Positions 45,019 to 53,708 of a stretch of DNA of 64,000 bases are shown here, one piece after another. Position 1 is the stretch's first letter. Every line of letters starts with the position of its first letter. Under the pieces are notes generated by a model. That model was not told where the DNA came from. It did no database searches and was given only the letters and a program-made list of their open reading frames with translations. Origin of the DNA: Planctomycetota bacterium. GTDB lineage: Bacteria; Planctomycetota; Planctomycetia; Gemmatales; Gemmataceae. Both the position numbers and the translations under genes were made by a program. Location: contig JAIOPV010000095.1 in assembly GCA_021413735.1 (NCBI GenBank), positions 32,715-96,714 on the forward strand, written 5' to 3'.

Positions 45019-46386
45019 TCATCCCTCCAGCTTCCAGGGTCCACGATACGGCCGGCTCAGCATCTTGCTTGCCTCCGCGTCGTCGATGATCTGCTCCTTG
45101 ACCGGATCCCACTTCAGTTTCTCTCGACCCAACCGCATCGCGATGTTCCCCAGGTGACAGATGGTGATTGAGCGATGTGCGGTCTCGACGGGGGCAATTG
45201 GTCCCTTGCGTGAGATCACACAGTCGATGAAGTTTCGGTAGTGGTTGTTGCTCTCGTACAGGTGAATCTCGTCGGGCCCGATCACAGAATCGAGAATCGA
45301 CTTGTCGCTGGCGTCGTGCTTGCCGCGATCAGCCGACACCCAACCCTCGGACCCCTCCCAACGCACGCCCATCTTCTCTTTGTTCGAGATAATCATCTTC
45401 ACGCCGTCGGCGTAGATCGCCTCGAAGTAATACTCGGTCGCTGTGTTCCACAGGTCGTCGGGTGGGAACGTGGCCTTCGCGTTGCGGATCTCGACTGGCC
45501 CTGTGTGTTCGGTCCCAAGTCCCCACTGCGCACAGTCCGGGTGGTGACCGCCCCAGTCCGTGACTTGACCGCCGGAGTAATCGTAGATCCAGCGGAAGTT
45601 CACATGGCAGCGAGCTGGTGCGTAGGCCGCCTCGGGCGCTGGCCCCAACCACAGGTCGTACTCGAATCCCTTCGGCACTGGTTCGGGCTTCTTGCGGTCG
45701 CCTGTCTTGGCGAAATCGGGACGACCGCCTGGCAGTCCAACTCGCACCGTTGACACCTTGCCGATGCGCCCATTGCGAACCAACTCACACGCACGTCGGA
45801 AGTTCTTGTCCGACCGCTGCTGGCTCCCCGTCTGGAACACTCGCTTATTCTTCCGGACGGCGTCGCTCATCGCACGGCCTTCGGCGATCGTCAGCGAAAG
45901 TGGCTTCTGGCAGTAGATATCCTTGCCCGCCTTGGCAGCAGCGATCACCGGAATGGCGTGCCAGTGGTCGGGAGTGCTGACGACGACGACATCAATGTCT
46001 TTCCGCTCGATCAGTTCGCGGAAGTCGATGTAGGTATCGCAGCCCTTGTACGTCCCAGATTTCTTGTCTGCCGCGTATGTATCCTCGATCAACCGTTTGG
46101 CTGGTTCGCGTCCTGCAACCGCACCGCCCCAGTAACCGGAGCTTTCCTTGTTCACGTCGCAAACCGCAACGACCTGAGCGCGACTATCGCCGAGAAAGCC
46201 ACGAATGTCGCCCATGCCCATGTTGCCAGTGCCAATCACGCCCACCGTGATTCGTTTGCTTGGGGCGGGCTTGTCATCGCGGCCCAGAGCCGAAGCGGAA
46301 ATGATTGTGGGTACACCGAATGCCCCGACCGACGCGGCCGTGGTTTGGAGTACTTGTCGGCGTGTCGGTCGCACAGTCTGTGGCAT
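45019..46386 (-). CDS. Gfo/Idh/MocA family oxidoreductase, Tat-exported
   Basis: A 455-residue protein from ATG 46386. Twin-arginine signal PTRRQVLQTTAASVGAFGVP at about 7-27, common in planctomycete members. NAD-binding motif VGVIGTGNMGMGDIRGF near 48, then VVVSTPDHWHAIPVIAAAKAGKDIYCQKPLSLTI as separate blocks with the EKP-equivalent QKP, and HHPDCAQWGL with metal/substrate His. It likely oxidises or isomerises a sugar or inositol derivative in the periplasm. Substrate unknown. It starts close to a hairpin at 46481-46502 that ends the upstream DUF2171 transcript. Confidence 0.94.
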   Translation of the reverse strand: MPQTVRPTRRQVLQTTAASVGAFGVPTIISASALGRDDKPAPSKRITVGVIGTGNMGMGDIRGFLGDSRAQVVAVCDVNKESSGYWGGAVAGREPAKRLIEDTYAADKKSGTYKGCDTYIDFRELIERKDIDVVVVSTPDHWHAIPVIAAAKAGKDIYCQKPLSLTIAEGRAMSDAVRKNKRVFQTGSQQRSDKNFRRACELVRNGRIGKVSTVRVGLPGGRPDFAKTGDRKKPEPVPKGFEYDLWLGPAPEAAYAPARCHVNFRWIYDYSGGQVTDWGGHHPDCAQWGLGTEHTGPVEIRNAKATFPPDDLWNTATEYYFEAIYADGVKMIISNKEKMGVRWEGSEGWVSADRGKHDASDKSILDSVIGPDEIHLYESNNHYRNFIDCVISRKGPIAPVETAHRSITICHLGNIAMRLGREKLKWDPVKEQIIDDAEASKMLSRPYRGPWKLEG

Positions 46387-46480
46387 GATGAAACCTCTGG
46401 TAAGGGGAGTCGCGTGCTGACCAGTGTACCCATTCTCTTTGCCAGAATGTTTCGTGTCGTTGTGCTTTCTCAAATGAAGC

Positions 46481-46502
46481 GACCTGCCCAATTGGGCGGG
46501 TC
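46481..46502. terminator. Hairpin downstream of the DUF2171 gene
   Basis: GACC-x-GCCCAATTGGGC-x-GGTC forms a symmetric stem (46481-46502) about 30 bases after the DUF2171 stop on the minus strand. The T-content downstream is moderate. It would separate the DUF2171 message from the oxidoreductase gene. Confidence 0.55.
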
Positions 46503-46531
46503 TGATTGAGCAATCAATTGCCGATGAGCAC

Positions 46532-46939
46532 TCACGCTCCGCATGCGTTGCAGGAGGCTGCGTCAGACTTCCAACCCTGTTCGGTTTCCATCGAGTTTTT
46601 CTTCAGATGGACGTGGCTGTCCACATGATCCACCCAACCAGTGGGAATGAAGTGATGCTGATTGTCTGGACTGTCCTTCCGAGTCAACTTGATTGTCCCA
46701 CCCTCGACGTGGTCCACAACGCCCACCTTCTTACCACAAGAGGCGATGACATCCATGCGCTCCTTGATTCCCTCGACGCCGGCATTGCTGCCTTCTTTTG
46801 GGGTGCCAAGACCTGTCTTTTCTGCAACCCAATCTTTGGCTTGCACTGCGCCTTCAACGATCTTGTTTCCGGCTTCCTTCGCCGTGTCAACCACTGCGTG
46901 CCCAGCTTTGGCTGCTTTGTCCTTGATGGAATCGGCCAT
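46532..46939 (-). CDS. LEA-like / DUF2171 stress protein
   Basis: A 135-residue protein. Residues 1-50 are an amphipathic Ala/Lys repeat (IKDKAAKAGHAVVDTAKEAG, GAVQAKDWVAEKTG) resembling LEA or YtxH-type helices. Residues 60-122 match DUF2171 (MDVIASCGKKVGVVDHVEGG, LTRKD, HFIPTGWVDHVDSHVHL). The tail ends CNACGA with a CxxC pair. A strong sigma-54-like promoter sits about 80 bases upstream inside the end of the trehalase gene. LEA-like segments bind membranes or stabilise proteins on drying, which fits the neighbouring trehalose genes. Function itself is inferred. Confidence 0.9.
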   Translation of the reverse strand: MADSIKDKAAKAGHAVVDTAKEAGNKIVEGAVQAKDWVAEKTGLGTPKEGSNAGVEGIKERMDVIASCGKKVGVVDHVEGGTIKLTRKDSPDNQHHFIPTGWVDHVDSHVHLKKNSMETEQGWKSDAASCNACGA

Positions 46940-46964
46940 GAGACTTCTCCTGTTGTGTGGGCGA

Positions 46965-48329
46965 TCAAACTGGTTTGCCGAGGTTATCGGCTCGGCGTCC
47001 GTTCTCTACATTCAAGGATGCAACCTGCGTGCCAACATGGTCAGTGACTGTGCCTGCGACCTCACCAAGACGACGGGCGAAATCCACGAACACCGCGTTC
47101 GTCCAGCCGAAGCCCTCGACTAAGCCGTAGTAGCCGCACTCCGGTTTCGTGGTTGGATCCGCCATGTTGTACTTTTCAAGCAGCGTCCCACGAACAGCGA
47201 AGTCGCGTGCGCACGTATCGCACCACCGTCGTCGCACCTCCGTCGCCTCCGCGTGAAAGCCATACCGATCCAATCCGTTTGCCGCGAGCCACTGAAGCGG
47301 AGCCCAACCGTTGGGACAGGCCCACTGTCGCCCGGGAAAATTGTCGAGCGTTGTGACAAGTCCACCGGGCATCAGGAATCGGGGTAGCCATCGGGCGACG
47401 ATCGTGGTTGCTTGCTCTTGACTGGCCCAACCTGCCCACAGTGGATAGAAGCCAGCAAGTGACGCCAGCGGTGATCGTTCCTCTCGCTTCCAGTCAAAGT
47501 CCAAAAAGAATTCCAGCTTCGAGTCCCAGAACACCTCTTGCATCACAGCCGCTCGTTCATCCGACACCGTTTCCCAGTATCGTGCTCGGTTGCTATCGCC
47601 GAGTTGGTCGTATGCCCATTCCAGATCGAGCTCGCGAGCGTAGAGAATGCTGTTGAGGCAAACTGGTAGAAAGTCGAGCCATCGCCCGGCTTCGGTCCCA
47701 GGGCGGTCTCCATCGCAGCGGGTCGAGTGATCCCACCCACTTTCGCACGATGCAAGGAAATGGCTGTAGTTGATGTCGTGATAGCGAGACAACCCGCGAT
47801 ACTTCAACCGCTCATGTGGGTGCTTCGTGCCAAGCCAGCACGTCTCGTGCTCACGAACGGCTGCGGCGGTCATTCGCCGCAAGAAATCCTCCGAATCGGG
47901 ATCGTGGCGGCGAACCTTGATCTGGTGGGCGAGGCGGAACAACATCGTGAAGAATGGCGGCTGACTCCGTGAGGTGAAGTAGTACCGGGTGCCGTTGGGG
48001 ATGAAACCAAATCTGTCGATGAGAGCGACGCAGTTCTCGGCAGCGTCAGTCACGAGCCATTCACGGGTACTCTCACATACGCCGAGGCACATAAAGTACG
48101 TGTCCCAGTAGTAGAACTCCTGAAACAAGGGGCGTGTGGGATCAACGCTCGGCACAAGGTATGGTCGTGGCAATCCGATCAGCGTGCCACGATCCTCCGG
48201 GTGGTTTCGGATGAGCCGATCCCAAAAACTGTCGATGTACGCCAACACGGCGGTATAGGGTGGCGCGGGTTCTTCGGTCGCTATCGGGTTCGGTTCACAC
48301 GCCGCCCCGCCGCTCTCGTGATCCGTCAC
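46965..48329 (-). CDS. treF: Alpha,alpha-trehalase, GH37
   Basis: A 454-residue cytoplasmic protein without signal peptide. GH37 signatures: PLFQEFYYWDTYFMCLGV near residue 70 (PGGRFxExYxWDxY class), the catalytic Asp in ASCESGWDHSTRCDG, RQWACPNGWAPLQWL near 355 (signature 2), and LLEKYN with GYYGLVEGFGWTNAV near the C-terminus, which carries the catalytic-Glu region. It hydrolyses trehalose to two glucose. Its ATG overlaps the treZ stop (ATGA), so it is the last gene of the glgX-treY-treZ operon: synthesis and breakdown are co-encoded. Symbol by family. Confidence 0.92.
   Translation of the reverse strand: MTDHESGGAACEPNPIATEEPAPPYTAVLAYIDSFWDRLIRNHPEDRGTLIGLPRPYLVPSVDPTRPLFQEFYYWDTYFMCLGVCESTREWLVTDAAENCVALIDRFGFIPNGTRYYFTSRSQPPFFTMLFRLAHQIKVRRHDPDSEDFLRRMTAAAVREHETCWLGTKHPHERLKYRGLSRYHDINYSHFLASCESGWDHSTRCDGDRPGTEAGRWLDFLPVCLNSILYARELDLEWAYDQLGDSNRARYWETVSDERAAVMQEVFWDSKLEFFLDFDWKREERSPLASLAGFYPLWAGWASQEQATTIVARWLPRFLMPGGLVTTLDNFPGRQWACPNGWAPLQWLAANGLDRYGFHAEATEVRRRWCDTCARDFAVRGTLLEKYNMADPTTKPECGYYGLVEGFGWTNAVFVDFARRLGEVAGTVTDHVGTQVASLNVENGRRADNLGKPV
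47018..47035 (-). promoter_or_regulatory. Sigma-54-like promoter inside the trehalase 3' end, for the DUF2171 gene
   Basis: The minus strand reads TTGGCACGCAGGTTGCA with GG at 47033-47032 and GC at 47021-47020, exactly ten bases apart; -24 GGCAC and -12 TTGCA are consensus. Predicted start of transcription near 47008, 69 bases before the DUF2171 ATG. It lies within trehalase codons, 55 bases or so upstream of that stop. Confidence 0.8.
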
Positions 48330-50233
48330 GTTGACGCCCTCTCACCTGGGCGATGGTGGGCTTTGGACGCAAGCACGACCGCCGCCTCGCCAGGGATCTG
48401 CCAGTTGTCATCGGTGTCCAAGGGGGCCGTGCCGAGGCCGCCATACTTTGGGTCTTCGCTCGACCACACAGGGTGCCAGTGAGAGCCGGCCTCTGGTGGT
48501 GCGAGGAGCGGCTCCGGCGCCGGGTTCAGGTGCAAATCGCGGCCCAAATTCACCACGAGCAGTCGATCCGCGCCGTCGGGAGCAAAGAACCGCAGGACAA
48601 ACGCCGCTGGACCCAAAACGGCTCCGTCAATGGTGGTAGTTCGAAACGACGAGTCTGACTTTCGCAAAGCGAGTAAGTCCTTGTGAAGTGCGATCCACTC
48701 AGGGCGTAAGGAACGCTCGGCGGGGTCCAACTTGCATCGCTCAAAGGTCGATGGATCGGCTGGGTCCGCGACGAGCCGCAACCCCTCGGGCCCTCCTTGA
48801 CTGCGAAACCGCCGCATACTCTCTCGGCGTCCCTGCAGCACCTGTGCTGCGAGGTCGGGGTGATGATCGGCGAAGTACAGAAACGGCTTCGTGCTCGCGT
48901 ATTCCTGCCCCTGAAACAACATTGGAGTCGCCGGGATCAATAGCAGATACGCGGTCATCGCGCGGAAGCGTGCGGGACTCGTCATCTGGTGAACACGGTA
49001 CCCTCTCCCAGAGTTCGCGACCTGATCGTGATTCTCCAGGAAGGCTACGAAGCGGTGGCGTGGGATGTCAAACGCGGGCCGACCGCGCCGCCGATTGTGC
49101 CAGCGGTATTGCTGCCCTTGGTACAAGAACCCCCACTTCGCAGCACTGATGAACTCCTGTGGAGTCCCATAGTAGTCCATGAAGTACCCTTCGTTCTTTC
49201 CTGTGAGTCCAACACGGGCCGCATGATGGAGATCGTCGTTCCAGATTGAATCGAGTCCAAACCCACCCACATCCGGCGAGCGAATCATGTTAGCATCCTG
49301 CGGCTCATTCTCACCCATCAAGTACGTCGCACGCCCACGTTCACGTCCAACTTTCCGCACTCGTCGAGCAATTGCCGCGAGGATGTGATCGGGCGAGTCG
49401 TCAAAGATCGCTTGTGTCGCGTCGAGCCTCAGTCCATCAATGTGGAATTCGTCGATCCAATAGCCCGCGTTGGACACGAAGAAGTCTCGCACCGGCCCCG
49501 CATCGGGACCATCGAAGTTGAACGGTTCGCCCCACTCCGTGGTGTGGATCGTGCTGAGGAACTGTGGTGAGAACTCGCGGATATAGTTTCCATCTGGGCC
49601 GAAATGGTTGTAGACCACGTCGAGTATGATGCCGAGTCCAATCTCGTGGGCTGCATTCACAAATCGTCGGAAATCGTCGGGGGTTCCATAGAGGCGAGTT
49701 GGAGCAAACAGACATGCCCCATCATAACCCCAGCCGAATCGACCGGGGAAGTCCGCAACCGGCATCACTTCGATAGCAGTAATCCCAAGAGCAGCCAACT
49801 CCGGAAGCCGAGCCATTGCAGCGACCCAGGTGCCTTCCGGGGTGAACGTGCCGATGTGCATCTCGTAGAGAACTTGCCCCTCTGCGGGAACGCCCTGCCA
49901 GTTTCGGTCGGTCCAATCAAATGGGCTGGGGTCTACCACTTGCGATGGACCGTGTGGACCGTCCGGCTGGTATCGCGACGCCGGATCAGGGAAGAGTCCG
50001 GGTCCATCGTCGAGTCGGAAGCGGTAACGGGCACCGTCCCCGAGGTCGCCGACAAACGCCGTGAAATACCCGTCGGCTTCAGGTTCCATCGCTACGGCGG
50101 GCCCACCTTCGACGACCAACTCGACCCGTGAGCGAATTGGAGCCCACACCCGAAAGTGAACCCCATAACGCACCACCTCAGCACTAAGCGGATAACGGCG
50201 TGTGTGCGTGGGTGTCGGAATTGTTTCAGTCAT
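48326..50233 (-). CDS. treZ: Malto-oligosyltrehalose trehalohydrolase
   Basis: A 635-residue GH13 enzyme from ATG 50233 (GGAGATGG upstream). An N-terminal carbohydrate-binding beta domain (about 15-105, VHFRVWAPIRSRVELVVEG) precedes the barrel: YNHFGPDGNYI, nucleophile in DGLRLDATQAIFDDS, LMGENEPQD (acid/base Glu), and FLENHDQVANSG (third acid). It releases trehalose from maltooligosyl-trehalose made by TreY. The N-terminal leader PTPTHTRRYPLSAEVVRYG is short. Overlaps trehalase by 4 bases; the treY stop is 41 bases upstream. Confidence 0.96.
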   Translation of the reverse strand: MTETIPTPTHTRRYPLSAEVVRYGVHFRVWAPIRSRVELVVEGGPAVAMEPEADGYFTAFVGDLGDGARYRFRLDDGPGLFPDPASRYQPDGPHGPSQVVDPSPFDWTDRNWQGVPAEGQVLYEMHIGTFTPEGTWVAAMARLPELAALGITAIEVMPVADFPGRFGWGYDGACLFAPTRLYGTPDDFRRFVNAAHEIGLGIILDVVYNHFGPDGNYIREFSPQFLSTIHTTEWGEPFNFDGPDAGPVRDFFVSNAGYWIDEFHIDGLRLDATQAIFDDSPDHILAAIARRVRKVGRERGRATYLMGENEPQDANMIRSPDVGGFGLDSIWNDDLHHAARVGLTGKNEGYFMDYYGTPQEFISAAKWGFLYQGQQYRWHNRRRGRPAFDIPRHRFVAFLENHDQVANSGRGYRVHQMTSPARFRAMTAYLLLIPATPMLFQGQEYASTKPFLYFADHHPDLAAQVLQGRRESMRRFRSQGGPEGLRLVADPADPSTFERCKLDPAERSLRPEWIALHKDLLALRKSDSSFRTTTIDGAVLGPAAFVLRFFAPDGADRLLVVNLGRDLHLNPAPEPLLAPPEAGSHWHPVWSSEDPKYGGLGTAPLDTDDNWQIPGEAAVVLASKAHHRPGERAST

Positions 50234-50274
50234 GCATCCATCTCCAAGGCGGTGGGCCATCGGATGGGACAGTC

Positions 50275-53211
50275 TTAGACGCTCATCAGAAGCGCCACGG
50301 GGAACACACCAAGAGCCTCAGCCACATCGAGTTTGTCGCGTGTGTTCACGACTTCGCCAGTAAACACGTTTCTTGCCTGAGTGCTCACTCCTTCAGGCAG
50401 TGACACTGCGGTGTCACTCCAAACTCGACGACCTATCGGAACACGATCGGCCGTGGGCACCAATCCCGTCGAGAGTCGCGGAACGATGATCGTCGCAGTC
50501 AACCCGTTATGGCTTCGCTGGAAGGCGAACACATTCCCAGCCTTTTCGCCGGTGGCTGTAAGTGGCTCGTAACCACCATGCGCGAACACATCGGAATACT
50601 CACGACGACAACGCAGAGCACGAGCCGTCACGAACAACTTTGCTCGTGGATCGGATGGGTGGCGGGACAACTCCAATGCCAAGCGACACAAGCTTCGAGC
50701 GCTCGCAGTCGCTCGTTCGTCCAATCCACGAAGCCAGTCCGCTCGCAAGTGGTAATCCACCGGACGACGGTTATCTGGATCGACCAACGAGAGGTCCCAC
50801 GCTTCAGTTCCCTGATAGGTGTCCGGAACACCGGGTGCCGTACAGCGGATGAGTGTCTGCGCCAGCGAGTTAATCCGACCGAAGAACGCAATTCGGTCCA
50901 CAAATGCTGCGAGGTCCGCGAGGAACTCAGCGGACGCGACTGGATCGAGAACACGGTCGATGAATGTGACAACGGCAGCCTCGTAGTCTGCATCCGGATT
51001 GATCCAGCTTGTATGAACCTTTGCCTCAGCAAGCGCCTTCCGCATGTATTGCTGAATACGATCACGAAACGCCCAGGTTGTCGTTGACGCTTTGGGTTCG
51101 ACCAACCATGCCCCCACCAAAGTCTGGTACAACAGGTACTCTTCGTTCGCGTCGGGAGCGAACACGCCGTCTTCCACGTTGACCTTGTGCGGCCGATTCC
51201 ACTCAGTCCAAGTCCCAATGCGATTGGCCCACTCTGTCGGCAATTCGGAGAGTACGTTGAGCCTCGCACGCACATCCTCACCACGTTTCGTGTCGTGCGT
51301 TGACAGAGGCGATAACCCACCCGGATTCACGGCCCGAGCAGCCAGAAATGCATGCACTGCGTCGGGCTTCCATCCGAATCGCCCCGGTTCACCTCCAACT
51401 TCATTGAGAGACCCGAGCCGATTGTAGACGTAGAACGCGGTGTCTTCCGTACCTTTGGCCGCCATCGGAGCAGTCACTTGCTGGAACTTGCCAGCGAACT
51501 GGCTTTGGAGTCCACGGTAGTCTTCACCAGCAGGCCCACTTGGGGAATCCTTCAGCAGCACGGTGTCACGGATGAAGTCGAAGATTTGTTTCCCAAGTAG
51601 TTGATTCTTGCGGTAGGCCCGCCGCGTGGCCTTGCCCACAGCAGCCTTGTCCGAATCGTGGCCGAGGCCATTGACGTAAGAGCGATACACCGGGAAGCAC
51701 GCCACAACTTCGCGAAGCGCTTTGCGAATGCCGTTGAGCGTGAAGTCGCGGCTCCGGCGGTCGAGCCTCGCGATTCGATCGAGTTGGTGTGCGAGCGCGT
51801 TCAACTCACTCGATAGCGATGACTGCGAGACCTGGCGTTTCTTCTGGTAGACGATCTCGAGCCAAGGCTCGTTCTGTCCCGTGAATCGCTGGTAGAACGC
51901 AGTCAATGGGGCTTCGCCTGTTGAGTCCACGAACAACCCATTCACAGCATGGATGAACTCATAGCCCGTCGTTCCGTCGCACATCCAGTCCGGCGGCAGC
52001 AATTCACCATCCCCCAGGATTTTCTCGACGACAACATAGAGTGGTTCTCCTCGTGTCGCTACCCCACTGTGTTGGAGTGCGAGCCGATAATGTTCCTGGA
52101 GACGTTCGAGGTACTGCTTGGGGTCGAACAGTCCATCTGGGTGGTCGATCCTCAAACCGTCCGCGAGTCCAGTGCTGAGCCAACGGAGCCATGTCTTGTG
52201 GACAGCACCGAAGACATCTTCCCGTTCGGTACTCAGAGCTGCGAGATCGTTCACATCGAAGAACCGCCGATAGTTGATCTCGTCCGACGCGACCCTCCAA
52301 AAGCACGGCCGGTAGGCTTGAGCCTCCAACAATTCATCCAAAGGGGCGAAACTGACGGGATCACCTGGTGTGCCCGCGATGATGGCGACCGCTCCTGCAA
52401 TTGCCTCCGCTGCCTCTGGGAATCGCTCAGGCAATTCGGCGAGCCGACTCTGAATCGAAGCACACTCAATCCGCCCTTCCTTGATGTGAGCCGGGTTCAC
52501 TTCACTGCGTGGGGGAAGGTGTTCCACAGCATGGAGGATGCTGATGAGTTGCACCGATGCTGGATGTTCGTGCCCAAGCTTCGCCCGCAGACTCGCAGCC
52601 GCCAGCGAGAGGAACCTACCGTATGTTCGTGGATCAAGAGGCAGTTTCGTCTCGTGATAACGAACGAAAAAGTCCCCGGCTTCAAACACCGGCACAAGTT
52701 GCCCAGCCTCCAGAACAGTCCCATACTGGTCGCCCAACACCGGCAGGAGCAATCGGCCTTGGAGTTGCGGACGCGGCGAATCGGACCACGCAATATCGAA
52801 GTACCCGGCGAACGGCGACGATGGACCATGTTTCAACACATCCGCCCACCACACATTCCCACCCGAAACGCACATATGGTTCGGCACTGCGTCCAGGAGG
52901 AGTCCCATTCCACGCTCGTGGAGCGCATTCGCGAGTAGCGTGAAATCCTCGTCGGTTCCGACCTCCGGATTCAATCGCTCGTGGTTGGTCACGTCGTAGC
53001 CGTGGGTGCTGCCCGGTCGAGCTTCGAGGATGGGGGAAGCGTAAAGGTGTGTGACTCCAAGTGAGTCCAAATAGGGCACGATTGCTGTTGCGTCCCGAAG
53101 TGTGAATCCAGAGTGGAATTGGACTCGATATGTGGCCCCAGGGATCCGGCGGGCGTGCCCCTGCGACGAGACCCTGACAGGGGCGATCGGGAGGGGTAAC
53201 GGGTCCGTCAT
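50275..53211 (-). CDS. treY: Malto-oligosyltrehalose synthase
   Basis: A 978-residue GH13 enzyme from ATG 53211 (GGAGCAGAA upstream). Start of the barrel: PGATYRVQFHSGFTLRDATAIVPYLDSLGVTHLYASPI (read in parts), GYDVTNHERLNPEVGT, DAVPNHM, nucleophile in LRIDHPDGLFDP, acid/base in VVEKILGDGE and STHDTKRGEDVRAR late in the chain, all TreY hallmarks. It converts the reducing end of maltodextrin to an alpha,alpha-1,1 linkage. The ATG overlaps the stop of the glgX 3' fragment (ATGA). Upstream frame to 53355 is rejected because the family starts near MTDPLPLP. Confidence 0.96.
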   Translation of the reverse strand: MTDPLPLPIAPVRVSSQGHARRIPGATYRVQFHSGFTLRDATAIVPYLDSLGVTHLYASPILEARPGSTHGYDVTNHERLNPEVGTDEDFTLLANALHERGMGLLLDAVPNHMCVSGGNVWWADVLKHGPSSPFAGYFDIAWSDSPRPQLQGRLLLPVLGDQYGTVLEAGQLVPVFEAGDFFVRYHETKLPLDPRTYGRFLSLAAASLRAKLGHEHPASVQLISILHAVEHLPPRSEVNPAHIKEGRIECASIQSRLAELPERFPEAAEAIAGAVAIIAGTPGDPVSFAPLDELLEAQAYRPCFWRVASDEINYRRFFDVNDLAALSTEREDVFGAVHKTWLRWLSTGLADGLRIDHPDGLFDPKQYLERLQEHYRLALQHSGVATRGEPLYVVVEKILGDGELLPPDWMCDGTTGYEFIHAVNGLFVDSTGEAPLTAFYQRFTGQNEPWLEIVYQKKRQVSQSSLSSELNALAHQLDRIARLDRRSRDFTLNGIRKALREVVACFPVYRSYVNGLGHDSDKAAVGKATRRAYRKNQLLGKQIFDFIRDTVLLKDSPSGPAGEDYRGLQSQFAGKFQQVTAPMAAKGTEDTAFYVYNRLGSLNEVGGEPGRFGWKPDAVHAFLAARAVNPGGLSPLSTHDTKRGEDVRARLNVLSELPTEWANRIGTWTEWNRPHKVNVEDGVFAPDANEEYLLYQTLVGAWLVEPKASTTTWAFRDRIQQYMRKALAEAKVHTSWINPDADYEAAVVTFIDRVLDPVASAEFLADLAAFVDRIAFFGRINSLAQTLIRCTAPGVPDTYQGTEAWDLSLVDPDNRRPVDYHLRADWLRGLDERATASARSLCRLALELSRHPSDPRAKLFVTARALRCRREYSDVFAHGGYEPLTATGEKAGNVFAFQRSHNGLTATIIVPRLSTGLVPTADRVPIGRRVWSDTAVSLPEGVSTQARNVFTGEVVNTRDKLDVAEALGVFPVALLMSV

Positions 53212-53708
53212 TTCTGCTCCGTGTGGAGCGGCCGAGGGCGTCTGCCGACCGTGGCTTTCCTCATTGTCTCGGCCTGCAACTGTGTGACCTCCGATTCCCG
53301 GTCGAACCGCCCACGAGTTCGGAAGACCACCACTGACCGCGAGAGCACCCGACACTGATGTTCGCCATCGAAGAGTTCTGGCCGACGGTCATCGTCGGCG
53401 GTGTCGAGCAGCAATTCCCAGACGTGCCTGGGATGAGCTTTGGGCAGTGTGAAAGGGATCGCGTCTGAGCTAGCGTTGAAGGCGACATAGAGTGTGTCGC
53501 CGATGATCGGTTCACCGTGTGCGTCCATCTCGTGGATCATGTCGCCGGCAAACCGCACCGCGAGCGTGTGTGTTGGCTTCGCCCATTCCGTGTTTGTTAG
53601 CTCACGGCCAACCGGGGTGAACCATGCGACGTCTGCGACACCCTCCCCACGGATCGGTCGGTTCTGAAAAAACGTTCGCCGACGCAGCACGGGTTTTGTT
53701 GTTGCCAT
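53208..53708 (-). pseudogene. Out-of-frame C-terminal remnant of glgX/treX
   Basis: This frame encodes the C-terminal part of a GlgX/TreX debranching enzyme: [71 protein letters not shown] and the closing region to the stop at 53208. It is in a different frame from the main debranching ORF and lacks the preceding barrel end. About 35-40 residues expected between the GNN motif and PVLRRR are missing, and the frame changes at the same point, so it looks like a deletion junction near 53695-53706. A separate ATG exists at 53708, but an independent gene is unlikely. The stop overlaps the treY ATG. Confidence 0.8.
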
